From: JAWKTM01 sp041399085
GTDB lineage: Bacteria; Planctomycetota; Planctomycetia; Pirellulales; Pirellulaceae
Reading direction: 5' to 3'
Assembly (NCBI GenBank): GCA_041399085.1
Contig: JAWKTM010000050.1
Span: 1 to 54,901 of the forward strand
Length of the DNA stretch: 54,901 bases
Part shown: positions 24,925-33,665 of the stretch, in pieces
Layout: the number at the start of each line of letters is the position of its first letter
Position numbering within the stretch: the first letter of the stretch is position 1
Notes under the pieces: generated by a model
What the model was told of the DNA's origin: nothing
Databases searched by the model: none
The model's input: only the letters and a program-made list of their open reading frames with translations
Program-made: the position numbers and the translations under genes

Positions 24925-27282
24925 ATGAGCACTCACTGGGCAATTGGGAAGTCGTCGACTGGGCGATACACGGCTGTCGTCGCGGCGCTGTTGTTGGGGG
25001 CCGTGGAACTTCGCGGGGCGGATGACGCGCCGGGCCGGGTTGTCTGTTGCGAGCCGGCGGCTTCCGCTTGGTTTGACGACGAACTTTGGCCGAAGGTCGT
25101 CGCGATGGAATGTATCAAGTGTCACCGAGCTGGTGGCGACGCCGAGGAGAGTCGGCTTGTGCTGCGGGATTTGGGGCTGAGCCAAGGCGATGAGCGAGTG
25201 GCGCTGGTGCGTCATAATCGCGAGACGTTCGCGCGCGTGGCTTCGCTCAAAGCGAACGATGACCAGCCGTTGCTGCTGGCCAAAGTTACCGGCGGATTGG
25301 ATCACGGCGGCGGCGAAGTGCTGAAGCTCGATTCGACCGGTTATCGCATCGTGGCCGAGTTCGTGAGTCGGTTGTCCGCGCCGCGGACTCTGCCCAGCGG
25401 CCGGTATGCGGTGGACCCCGAGGTGCCACCGTTCTTCGACGGCGTGGTCATGCTGGACGACCGCCAGGTACTCCGACGCGCGACGTTGTCGCTGGCCGGT
25501 CGCCTGCCGACGCAGCGGGAGTTGGCCGCGGTCGCGGACAATGGTTCCGAAGCGTTGCCCGCAATTCTGGATGCGGTGATGACGGAAGAGGCTTTTTATG
25601 ATCGGCTGCGGGAAGCCTTTAATGATATCTTTCTCACATTGGGCGTGGATGGCAATCCAGACCAAACGGTGCTCTCCTATGAACACTTTGAAAAGAGCCG
25701 GCATTGGTACCAGCATCATGACCTGAGTCATATTCAGGATGAGAAGGAACGGCGTCAGGCTGGTTACAAGCTGGCTAACGAGTACCGCGCGGCATTGCTC
25801 GGCGAACCAATGAAGCTGGTCGAGTACATTGTGCGAAATGACCGACCTTTCACCGAGATCGTGACGGCGGACTATATTATGGTGTCCCCCTATACGGCTC
25901 GTGGATACGGGATCTTTGATGAAGTGAAGGATCACTTCGCTGATCCAGATGATCCTTTCGAATACGTCCCGGTCAAGCTAAAGGCGCTGGTTGGTCGAAA
26001 TCGGTCGGAAGACCAAGAGTCGGAGACGGGCTACTATCCTCATGCCGGCCTGCTCAGCACGTTCCAGTATCTCAGTCGCTATTCAACGACGGAGACGAAT
26101 CGCAATCGTTTGCGAGCTCGGATGTATTATCAACATTTCCTAGGAGTGGATGTTTTGGAGCTGGCCGCGCGCGTGTCGGATGCGGCGGCCGTGGCGGCCA
26201 AGTTCGACAATCCCACGATGCAGGCGTCGGAGTGTGTGGTATGCCATAAGACCGTGGATCCGGTGGCTGGGCTATTCCAAGATTATTGGCGGTTCGACCG
26301 TAATTTCGCCATCTATGGCCGACGCAAGGATGGTTGGTTCACCGATATGTTTCCGGCCGGTTTCGAGAGCGAAACGTTGCCGCCGGGCGAGCGTTGGCGG
26401 GCCTTGTCGTGGCTCGGGGAACGGACGGCTCGCGACCCACGGTTCGCCGTGGCAATGGTCGAGCACGCCTACTATTTGCTAACCGGTCGACGCCCCTTGT
26501 TACCGCCCAAGGATATCGACGATCCGCTTTATGATGCCCGACGTCGTGCTTATGACGAACAACGTCGACAGGTCGAAGCGATCGCGGTCCGTTTCGCGGA
26601 ATCGGAGTTTCAATTCAAGGAAGTCATCAAGGATTGGATCGAGTCGAAGTTTTACCGTGCCGACGCTTTGGCAACGGCGGCTAAAGATCCACGACGGTTT
26701 GCGGAGTTGGACGACATTGGCATTGTGAGGTTGCTGTCGCCGGAACAGCTTGAACGAAAGATCGCGGCTGTGTTCGGCAAACCTTGGGGGCGGCTAACCG
26801 AGCAGACCGCCATGTTGTACGGCGGCATCGATTCCAAGGAAGTTACCGAACGAGCCGCCGATCCGAGCGGCGCGATGGGAGCTATCCAGCGAACTTTGTC
26901 CAATGACATAGCCTGCCGCCACGTGGCCCTAGATTTCAGTCGCGATCCAGCTGACCGGATATTGTTCCCGAACATTGAACCAGATGTCGTGCCGGGCAAG
27001 TCCCCCGAGTCGGACGCGCGCATCCGCCGCGCCATCCTACATCTTCACAGCCATGTCTTGGGACGATACGACGAAGCGAATTCACCCGAAGTGGATCGCA
27101 CATTTGAATTGTTCGCCGCCATCGTCGCTGACGCCTCGCGACAAAAACATTTCGAGCAACAAGAAATCTGGAGTTGTCGTCAGGGCCTAGAGAAGCCAGT
27201 CCCCGACCCCCATTACACCGTCCGCGCGTGGCGCGCCGTGGTAACCTACCTACTGAGGCAGCCAGAGTTTTTGTATGAGTAG
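24925..27282 (+). CDS. Planctomycete cytochrome-type protein (DUF1549/DUF1588-like)
   Basis: 785 aa. The first 32 residues form an export signal (AVVAALLLGAVELRGAD). ECIKCHRAGG near residue 66 and ECVVCHKTVDP near 435 are CxxCH heme-c or structural cysteine motifs. RRATLSLAGRLPTQREL (about 185-200) resembles the start of DUF1549, the region around the second CxxCH resembles DUF1588, and the C-terminal YLLRQPEFLYE matches the usual end of such proteins. These families occur in large numbers in planctomycetes and almost always next to DUF1501 genes, as here (100 bp downstream, same strand). A periplasmic electron-transfer or polysaccharide-processing role has been proposed, but no reaction is established. 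Confidence 0.88.
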   Translation: MSTHWAIGKSSTGRYTAVVAALLLGAVELRGADDAPGRVVCCEPAASAWFDDELWPKVVAMECIKCHRAGGDAEESRLVLRDLGLSQGDERVALVRHNRETFARVASLKANDDQPLLLAKVTGGLDHGGGEVLKLDSTGYRIVAEFVSRLSAPRTLPSGRYAVDPEVPPFFDGVVMLDDRQVLRRATLSLAGRLPTQRELAAVADNGSEALPAILDAVMTEEAFYDRLREAFNDIFLTLGVDGNPDQTVLSYEHFEKSRHWYQHHDLSHIQDEKERRQAGYKLANEYRAALLGEPMKLVEYIVRNDRPFTEIVTADYIMVSPYTARGYGIFDEVKDHFADPDDPFEYVPVKLKALVGRNRSEDQESETGYYPHAGLLSTFQYLSRYSTTETNRNRLRARMYYQHFLGVDVLELAARVSDAAAVAAKFDNPTMQASECVVCHKTVDPVAGLFQDYWRFDRNFAIYGRRKDGWFTDMFPAGFESETLPPGERWRALSWLGERTARDPRFAVAMVEHAYYLLTGRRPLLPPKDIDDPLYDARRRAYDEQRRQVEAIAVRFAESEFQFKEVIKDWIESKFYRADALATAAKDPRRFAELDDIGIVRLLSPEQLERKIAAVFGKPWGRLTEQTAMLYGGIDSKEVTERAADPSGAMGAIQRTLSNDIACRHVALDFSRDPADRILFPNIEPDVVPGKSPESDARIRRAILHLHSHVLGRYDEANSPEVDRTFELFAAIVADASRQKHFEQQEIWSCRQGLEKPVPDPHYTVRAWRAVVTYLLRQPEFLYE

Positions 27283-27382
27283 CCGATAAAAGCACGCGTC
27301 CAGATTCGCTTTGCAAAGCTTCTACCAACAAGTGACGAACTGTTTGGATGTGATGCTTACATTCAATAGAAAGTGAAGAAAG

Positions 27383-28684
27383 ATGAACTTTACGAGGCGT
27401 CGCGACTTCTTAAAACTATGCGGATACGCCGGCTTAGGCTTGGCAAGCGGGGCGTTTTGGGAGCCGTCGCCTGGTTGCGCGGACGATCGGCGAGAATTGC
27501 CGCCTTACGAAGGGCCGTATTATGTTGTGTTTAATGCGGCGGGAGGTTGGGATACGACGTACTTGATGGACCCGAAGGGTGTGGGCGGTATCAATCGCTT
27601 GTTTCAGGAAGGCGACATTCTTACCGAAGGCGCACATCGCTTCGCGCCTACCGCGAAACATAAACAAGGTGGTTTGAGCAACGAAGAGTTTTACCGGGAG
27701 TTCGGCCAGGAGTTGTTGGTTTTCAACGGCTTGGACTATTCGGTGAACAACCACGCACCGTGTTCGCGGTATATGGCCACGGGAAAACTCGATAGCTTGG
27801 CCTATCCAACTTTTGTCGCTTTGGTCGCCGCATGTCAGGGGCCAACTTGTCCTCTGTCGTTTTTGACGTTTGGTAATTATTCGGCGACTGGCAATTTGGT
27901 GGCCATGTCGCGAGTGCCCTATTTGCCATCGCTTCGGCGGATCGCCAATGCCGACTCGATCGAAGGTAACGAGCGATCGCCCTACCACGACAGTTTCGCT
28001 TTGGATCGGATCGAGCGGGCCTTGGCGGAAAGACGCTCGGATCGCTCCGGGCAGCCGCTGCTTCCTCGCCAAGAGCGGGCGGAGAATATGTTGTACGCCG
28101 CGCAACTGAACTCGAAGGCTCTGCAACGTGTTACGCCCCATATTCCAAAGGACATTCCGAAACAACGATTGGCTCAGCAGGCCGAGATCGCCTTGGCGTC
28201 GTTCAAGGCAGGTGTGTGTGTTTCCGCGAACTTGTCGATTGGGCAGTTCGACAGTCATGCGAACAATGACGCCGATCAGATGAAGCTGATCCCCGAATTC
28301 CTGGAAGGCATCGCCTATGTGTTGCATCGTGCCGAGGACTTACAGATTCGCGACAAGCTGGTTGTGATCGTGCAAAGCGAAATGGGCCGAACTCCCACTT
28401 ACAACCAGGGGAACGGCAAAGACCATTGGTCGATTGGCTCGATCATGTTTCTGGGTCCCGGCATCCGTGGCAATCGAGTGATTGGCGCCACGGACGAAAA
28501 ACAGTTCGCGGTACCGATTGATCCCCAGTCGCTTGCCAATGACGAAAACAATGGCATTCGGGTGCGACCGGAACATATTCACGCCGCATTGCGGCAGTTC
28601 GCTGGAGTCGCCGATCATCCTCACAGCCGCAAGTTTCCGCTGGGTGTAAAGGATGAGGAGCTATTGCGGGGTTTGTGGAGTTAG
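27383..28684 (+). CDS. DUF1501 family protein (Tat-exported), partner of the cytochrome
   Basis: 433 aa. The N-terminus MNFTRRRDFLKLCGYAGLGL is a twin-arginine signal. The body has features of the alkaline-phosphatase-like DUF1501 fold: YVVFNAAGGWDTTYL at the start, QFDSHANNDADQM, VIVQSEMGRTPTYNQGNGKDHW with the conserved EMGRTP and DHW, and LGPGIRGNRVIGATD. It follows the cytochrome-type gene by 100 bp and probably forms an operon with it; it is shorter than the second DUF1501 protein here (487 aa). The catalytic activity of the family is unknown. Confidence 0.92.
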   Translation: MNFTRRRDFLKLCGYAGLGLASGAFWEPSPGCADDRRELPPYEGPYYVVFNAAGGWDTTYLMDPKGVGGINRLFQEGDILTEGAHRFAPTAKHKQGGLSNEEFYREFGQELLVFNGLDYSVNNHAPCSRYMATGKLDSLAYPTFVALVAACQGPTCPLSFLTFGNYSATGNLVAMSRVPYLPSLRRIANADSIEGNERSPYHDSFALDRIERALAERRSDRSGQPLLPRQERAENMLYAAQLNSKALQRVTPHIPKDIPKQRLAQQAEIALASFKAGVCVSANLSIGQFDSHANNDADQMKLIPEFLEGIAYVLHRAEDLQIRDKLVVIVQSEMGRTPTYNQGNGKDHWSIGSIMFLGPGIRGNRVIGATDEKQFAVPIDPQSLANDENNGIRVRPEHIHAALRQFAGVADHPHSRKFPLGVKDEELLRGLWS

Positions 28685-28727
28685 CCGCTTAATCGCACCC
28701 AGACGTTGGCCATGGAAACCGGGGTGG

Positions 28728-30983
28728 TCATGGAGCCTGGGCGTGGTCGTTCGTCGTGATGGCGCGATTCAGGAATGAGTCGCTGGTTAAGATCGCCACG
28801 ATCAACTCGCGCATGCTTCCATCGCTGGCACGGTAGGCCCGGTGTGCCGCTTGGAGGCTGGCGGCGTCTCCCAGCGATTCATTGCGTCCCAGCCAATAGC
28901 GAAAGGCGTGGCGGACAAAGACTTGTTCGACCAGTTCCGAGGTTGCCAAGCGGTGCAGCAGTTCGACGGCGCCGTTCGCGTCACCAGCCAACTTAGGATC
29001 CGCGACGTGTTCGATGCCTCCCGTGGCGTCCACGGGCACATCGCGAAAAATGGGCCCCAAAGGTTTTCCCTTCTTGTCGACATTTCGTTCCGTGGCGTCT
29101 TGATCTAACACGGATTCAGCGGTTCGATAGCGTCCGAAGTGGTCATAAGATTCAAACACTAGGCCGAGTCGGTTCATATAGGTGTGACATTGCCAACAAT
29201 ATTCTTGTCGTGTGACTTGCATACGTTCGCGGAGCGTCTGTTCCGGGGCGTTGGGCAATTGAGCGTCGACCGTGATAGGCACATCGGGCACAACGCCCCC
29301 GAGCAAACGCTCGCGAATCCATTTGCCGCGACGAATCGCATCGTTGTCATCGCTCTTGGAAAACGCCACCAGCCACCCCGGCTGAGTTAGCACTCCGGCT
29401 CGCTGCGAGGCGGCTAGCGCGACAGGCTGCTCGTCTGGAAAGTCGGAAAGGTTGTACGATTCGTAGATGCTGCGGCCTGGTTGGGGCGGCGTCTTATCTT
29501 TGTACTTTTCCGGTTCCTTGGCCTTCTTCGCATTGAATTCGGCCAGCGCCGCGATTCGCTTCTGCTTGGTGTCGGCGGCCGTACGATAGGCGACAAAACT
29601 CTTGTTCGTCGTCAGCAATTGACGGAGCACTTGCCGGTCTTCCGCCAGTATGTATTCGATCAGGTGATCGAGGTCTTCGACCAACACGCGCGCCTCATGA
29701 GCCGGATTGGCCTTCGGATCCTTGAAGACTTCGGCGGCTTTGGCATAGTCGAAATACTCGCGGAAGAACCGCATGATCCGGGGCTTGTCGAGCTTCGGGT
29801 CGTCGAGCATCCGGCGCACGGCGGTTTCCACGCCTTCGCGAGTATCCAGTTTTCCCTGTTCGGCGTCGTCCAGCAGCCAGCGTTCGGGGCGGCGGTCGGT
29901 AAGCGCGTAACCTAACGCGAAGGCGATCTCGCGTGGCGCGAGTCGGCGGCGATTCGCTGTCGTGGCTTCGTCGGGGGAAACATTGTGCGGCGGCGGGTTC
30001 ACGCCCCCAGTTTCCCAGCGGAAGACGGCGTCGGGCAGCAAGAACACGGCGGCCAGTGTGATCTTGGCTGCGGCCGGCCGCCCGGCGTCGGTTACGGTCT
30101 TGGTGTAAAGCGAGGTTAAGCGAGCGAGTTCGTCGGTCGACGGCTCGCGGCGTAAAATGCGGTCGAACTGAGTGCGCAACGCCTTGACAATCTCATCATC
30201 CGTCGCGGGTTGACGGTCGTCCAACAACCGCAGAAATTCGTTGGGCGTGAAGCCAACTTTCTTCAGTTCGCCGTTCTCGAAAGTGTGGGCCGTTTGTTTG
30301 TCGACGATCGCCAGGGCATTGTTCATCAGGGCTTGCGTGATCGGCTCGTCGATGGCCGGCGCGCCCTGGTCCTGAAACGTCGTGTTGCTCGACGGTGAGA
30401 AGGGTTGAGCCAGCCCCGGTACGTTCTTGCCTACTTCGTTGGTGAAAGCTTCATAAATCTGCGGACTCAGTCGCCGAGCTCGCGACGCGGCATCCAGCGG
30501 CGCGACGGGCGGTCGACCGAAGAGCAATTCGTGGGGCGTTTCGTTGCCGTTCGAGTATTCGGCACGGCGCGTCACGTGTTTGCCGACGCGCTTCATCTCG
30601 GCCAGGACCCAGTCGGCGATCGTTTGAATCTCGGCGGATGCCAGCGGAGCTTGATCGGCGGGCGGCATCTCGCGCGACACCACTTTCTCCAACACCATCG
30701 CCCACCGAGCGGCATCGGCCGAGCGCATATCGACCGCCAGCTTGGTCAACTCCAAATCGCCTTCAGCCTGTCGCGAGCCATGGCAGGCGTGGCAGTGTTT
30801 ATCGAACAACGGGGCGACGGTGCTGCGAAAATGGGCCGCGCTGGCTTCGGCCGAGGCGAAGCTCGGCAACGCTTGCGCGGCAGGCTCCTCTGCCAGAACG
30901 GGGCGACCGATCAAGACGAAGGCCGCCAAGACTTCCAACCATGAGATAACCGTCGCACCCACACGAAAACTAAAGCCGCTCAT
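28728..30983 (-). CDS. DUF1592/DUF1588/DUF1585 planctomycete cytochrome protein
   Basis: 751 aa with a signal peptide (ending near ALA/EEP). The typical domain order can be followed: PSCyt1-like heme segment FDKHCHACHG near 61-70; DUF1587-type LSPQIYEAFTNEVGK; DUF1592-type IMRFFREYFDYAKAAEVFKD near 395; DUF1588-type RAGVLTQPGWLVAFSKSDDN through YCWQCHTYMNRLGLVFESYDHFGRYR near 580-610; DUF1585-type VRHAFRYWLGRNESLGD near the end. It converges with the DUF1501 gene at 27383 (43 bp gap), so it is separately transcribed despite belonging to the same functional group. Confidence 0.93.
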   Translation of the reverse strand: MSGFSFRVGATVISWLEVLAAFVLIGRPVLAEEPAAQALPSFASAEASAAHFRSTVAPLFDKHCHACHGSRQAEGDLELTKLAVDMRSADAARWAMVLEKVVSREMPPADQAPLASAEIQTIADWVLAEMKRVGKHVTRRAEYSNGNETPHELLFGRPPVAPLDAASRARRLSPQIYEAFTNEVGKNVPGLAQPFSPSSNTTFQDQGAPAIDEPITQALMNNALAIVDKQTAHTFENGELKKVGFTPNEFLRLLDDRQPATDDEIVKALRTQFDRILRREPSTDELARLTSLYTKTVTDAGRPAAAKITLAAVFLLPDAVFRWETGGVNPPPHNVSPDEATTANRRRLAPREIAFALGYALTDRRPERWLLDDAEQGKLDTREGVETAVRRMLDDPKLDKPRIMRFFREYFDYAKAAEVFKDPKANPAHEARVLVEDLDHLIEYILAEDRQVLRQLLTTNKSFVAYRTAADTKQKRIAALAEFNAKKAKEPEKYKDKTPPQPGRSIYESYNLSDFPDEQPVALAASQRAGVLTQPGWLVAFSKSDDNDAIRRGKWIRERLLGGVVPDVPITVDAQLPNAPEQTLRERMQVTRQEYCWQCHTYMNRLGLVFESYDHFGRYRTAESVLDQDATERNVDKKGKPLGPIFRDVPVDATGGIEHVADPKLAGDANGAVELLHRLATSELVEQVFVRHAFRYWLGRNESLGDAASLQAAHRAYRASDGSMRELIVAILTSDSFLNRAITTNDHAQAP

Positions 30984-31007
30984 GGCGGAAGCTCCTTACC
31001 GCGCGGT

Positions 31008-31919
31008 TCATCCGATCTCGTCATCTCGCCAAGTGTTCCAGTATCGTTCGAGCCGTCGGGCCAGCGATTTGGGTTTGTCGGCGTAAAGTCGTTCGCCGAT
31101 GGATCGGGCGTGCCGACGCAAGTCGCGGCAACGACCCAGGATCAGGCCCGTGGCGGCTTGCAACATTGGCGTATCGACCTCGTCCGCAAATTCGTTTCGC
31201 AAAATGTCGTCCAAAATCGACAAGTCGTGATCGTCGCCCAACAGGTCGGCCAGTTTGCTCGCGGCTTTGCGGCGTTTTTTCAACACGCTCGGCCAAGTCC
31301 TTTTCAACAGCCGCAGATGATACCAGTGATACTTGACGCGTTTGCGCCATTCGTGGAACGCGTCCGGCGTCTGTTCGTCGTAGGCGACTGGCATGGCATG
31401 GCGACCGCGGCGGTACGATTTGCTCAGTCCGGCGGCGACGGCCGAGAAGTCGAGTTTATCGACCGGCCAGTCGGCGATGCGCGTGGTTGCCGTGCGGAGT
31501 TGCGTTTGAAATTGTTCGAGCAATTCGCGGGGATTGTGCTGATCCAACACGAGTCGATCGCGGCGATCGACCAAGCGTTCGCGGAGCTTGATGAGTTCGC
31601 CGCGGTCGATCGGCTCGGCGTAGTAGCACAGCAACTCGTCGTAGGTTTCCAACACCGACTGGGCATCGCGCAGCGGCGCGAGAAGCCGTCCCGCATCGCG
31701 AAACCATGCGTTCTCGAATTGATATGTCGGCTCGATGCTGGGCCGCACGAGCCTTAGCAGCGCGCGGATCTTTTTGCAGCGCTTCCGCGCCTGATGCACG
31801 CTTTCGTGCATTCCCAGCGACGAGTCGTTGAGCTCGTCCAGGGCACGTTCGATTTGTTCCCGAGCGATTCGGCGAATGCCTTTCGACACGGGTTCACTAC
31901 GGCGGAAACTGTATGGCAT
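31008..31919 (-). CDS. CHAD domain protein
   Basis: 303 aa from the ATG at 31919 (the frame also has an in-frame TTG at 31928). The CHAD signature is seen twice, in the two helical bundles: HESVHQARKRCKKIRALLRLV with DAGRLLAPLRDAQSVLETYDEL, and FHEWRKRVKYHWYHLRLLKRTWPS with KLADLLGDDHDLSILDDIL. CHAD proteins bind inorganic polyphosphate through conserved His, Arg and Lys residues and often target polyphosphate granules. No triphosphate-tunnel (CYTH) domain is fused, so it acts alone or in trans. It ends 25 bp before the next minus-strand gene begins, so it could be cotranscribed with the cytochrome gene. Confidence 0.93.
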   Translation of the reverse strand: MPYSFRRSEPVSKGIRRIAREQIERALDELNDSSLGMHESVHQARKRCKKIRALLRLVRPSIEPTYQFENAWFRDAGRLLAPLRDAQSVLETYDELLCYYAEPIDRGELIKLRERLVDRRDRLVLDQHNPRELLEQFQTQLRTATTRIADWPVDKLDFSAVAAGLSKSYRRGRHAMPVAYDEQTPDAFHEWRKRVKYHWYHLRLLKRTWPSVLKKRRKAASKLADLLGDDHDLSILDDILRNEFADEVDTPMLQAATGLILGRCRDLRRHARSIGERLYADKPKSLARRLERYWNTWRDDEIG

Positions 31920-32073
31920 GGAGGCCAATCACGGCATTAGCGGGGCGTGAGGAGAATTCCTCGTGAAAAAGGGAATGCTCGATCATACAAAGAAAGACGG
32001 CAACATTCCAATAACTGGTCGGAAGCGACGAAATGCTGGTTGTTCGACAGTCGTTCGGAGAAAGGGTGAAGCG

Positions 32074-32406
32074 ATGTTTGGAAACGCTGATTGGTTTTGC
32101 GAGCGCGAAGGTCATCAACGTATCCGCGCCGCCTCGTGGCAAGGCCGGTTGTATCGCGGCGTGTGGCTGGCAGCGATCGTCCTGCCTGCGATATTGCTCT
32201 TCGGCCAAGACAAAACGCCGGAAGCCCTGGTGTGGCTGACCGCCTCGGGCGGCTTGTTCGCCTGGGACTGGCATCACATCAAAAAGGGACTCGGGCAAGC
32301 CAAATCGACCGCGTCTCGCGACGATGCCGAGGTGCTGTACATCGGCGAGGAAGAACCGCCAGTGCGTGTCGCGACGCAGCACTTCAGCTTCTTTGCCAAA
32401 CGATAG
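32074..32406 (+). CDS. Small hypothetical membrane protein
   Basis: 110 aa from the ATG at 32074, preceded by AAAGGGTG. The frame is open 37 codons further upstream but without features. One membrane segment is clear (GVWLAAIVLPAILLFGQ), a weaker hydrophobic stretch follows (ALVWLTASGGLFAWDW), and the C-terminal half is soluble and charged. No family is recognised. Confidence 0.65.
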   Translation: MFGNADWFCEREGHQRIRAASWQGRLYRGVWLAAIVLPAILLFGQDKTPEALVWLTASGGLFAWDWHHIKKGLGQAKSTASRDDAEVLYIGEEEPPVRVATQHFSFFAKR

Positions 32407-32441
32407 CGGCCCGCGATCCTATGGCCGCTTGAAGATGGGCG

Positions 32442-33050
32442 CTAAGCTCGACCACGACCTTCGTACACGGCGTCTTCGGTCACGACCTTGTCCATAAAAA
32501 TGTCGTGCTCTTGCATCGGGATTTCGTCGAACAGTTGGCATTCGAAGGCCAGCGCGATCAACGGCGTATCGGATCGCGCGTGTTCCAACAGCTTGTCGTA
32601 ATAACCTTTGCCGTGTCCGGTGCGGCCGCCTTGTCGGTCGAAGGCCACGCCGGGCACCATGATTAGGTCCAGCTCTTCAACGGCAATACGCTTCTCGGGC
32701 CGCTCGCGCTGGGCGGCCGACGGCTCAAGAATGCCGTACATTCCCTTTTCGAGCTCGTTCATGTCCTCAAGATGGAACAACTCGAGTTCGCCGTCCACGC
32801 AATACGGCACCACGATTCGCTTGCCGGTCTCCAGCGCGCCGGCCAAGTCGTGTCGCGTGCGGACCTCGGCCCGGACATCGACGTAAAACATCACGGTTCG
32901 AGCCGCGGCGTATTCGGGCAAGGCCATGAAGCGGGCAACGATGCGGCGGCTCACCTCGTCTTTGTTCGGCTGAGCCTGTCGGTTGGCGTGGGCGGCGGAG
33001 CGAATTTCCTGTTTGCGTTCCGCGAGAGCGATCGTGTCTTGAGCGGTCAT
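32442..33050 (-). CDS. 5-formyltetrahydrofolate cyclo-ligase
   Basis: 202 aa from the ATG at 33050, with a perfect AGGAG seven bases upstream, which decides the start over the longer frame. The enzyme converts 5-formyl-THF to 5,10-methenyl-THF with ATP. The signature VPGVAFDRQGGRTGHGKGYYDKLL, corresponding to PGLAFD..G.RLG.G.G(Y/F)YD, includes the ATP-binding glycines and the KGYYD end, and the N-terminal helix with SRRIVARFMALPEY matches the family. Length is normal. It is cytoplasmic and has no apparent operon partner. Confidence 0.94.
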   Translation of the reverse strand: MTAQDTIALAERKQEIRSAAHANRQAQPNKDEVSRRIVARFMALPEYAAARTVMFYVDVRAEVRTRHDLAGALETGKRIVVPYCVDGELELFHLEDMNELEKGMYGILEPSAAQRERPEKRIAVEELDLIMVPGVAFDRQGGRTGHGKGYYDKLLEHARSDTPLIALAFECQLFDEIPMQEHDIFMDKVVTEDAVYEGRGRA

Positions 33051-33202
33051 GGCAAGTCTCCTGGAGCGAACGGGCGAAATCATCGTATCACAGTCGCCGC
33101 GTTTGTTGAGGGGCGGCGCGCGGCGAACTCGCGCGCCGTCAAGTTACCAGAGACCAACTGAGGCGAAACCGCAGTAGGCCCGAACCGCAATTCTCGGCGA
33201 GT

Positions 33203-33469
33203 CTACTTGGGCTTGCGGTGGTCGCGGTGGAAGCCAATCTGCTCAAGCGCCAAATAGACTTCTTCCAGCGTCTTTTCGCCGAAGTTCGAGATGCCGAGCA
33301 GATCGTCGCGTGTGCAGTTCAGCAGATCGCGGACGGTGAAGATGCCTTTCTCCTCCAGGCAGTTTGTCGTGCGAACGGTCAGTCCGATCTCGGCCGTGCT
33401 CATGTCCAAACGGCGTTGCAGGCTGCGAGCTTCTTCCTCGGACTTGCTCAATGGAATACGGGTCGCCAT
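33203..33469 (-). CDS. Free-standing RNA polymerase alpha C-terminal domain-like protein
   Basis: 88 aa from the ATG at 33469 behind GGGAGGGAG. The region from about residue 25 matches alpha-CTD: IGLTVRTTNCLEEKGIFTVRDLLNCTRDDLLGISNFGEKTLEEVYLALEQIG, including the first helix with R and the helix-hairpin-helix (LGISNFGEKTLEEV) that contacts UP-element DNA and activators. The N-terminal assembly domain of alpha is absent. The protein could compete with or mimic alpha-CTD at promoters, or simply be a DNA-binding protein built from the same fold. Confidence 0.9.
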   Translation of the reverse strand: MATRIPLSKSEEEARSLQRRLDMSTAEIGLTVRTTNCLEEKGIFTVRDLLNCTRDDLLGISNFGEKTLEEVYLALEQIGFHRDHRKPK

Positions 33470-33665
33470 GGGCTCCCTCCCTGATACGAATTGTGCGGGA
33501 AAACGAATGCTGCCTAGTATACCGGCTGTTTCCACGACGAATAGCGAACGGCCCCGCGATTTTTCGGGAATCGGTGCTTCTTGCTAGCACTGCCGCACCG
33601 ACGACGATGTCGAGCTCGCCGAACTGACTCGTGTCGGTTTGAAATCGCACGGCGTGCGAGCCAGC

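Noticed and set aside
24775..25935. 386-codon minus-strand frame
   Set aside because: It is antisense to the well-supported cytochrome gene and has no recognisable domain.
24925..28684. Horizontal transfer of the cytochrome/DUF1501 pair based on slightly lower GC
   Set aside because: The difference was judged only by eye, no mobile genes flank it, and both families are typical planctomycete genes.
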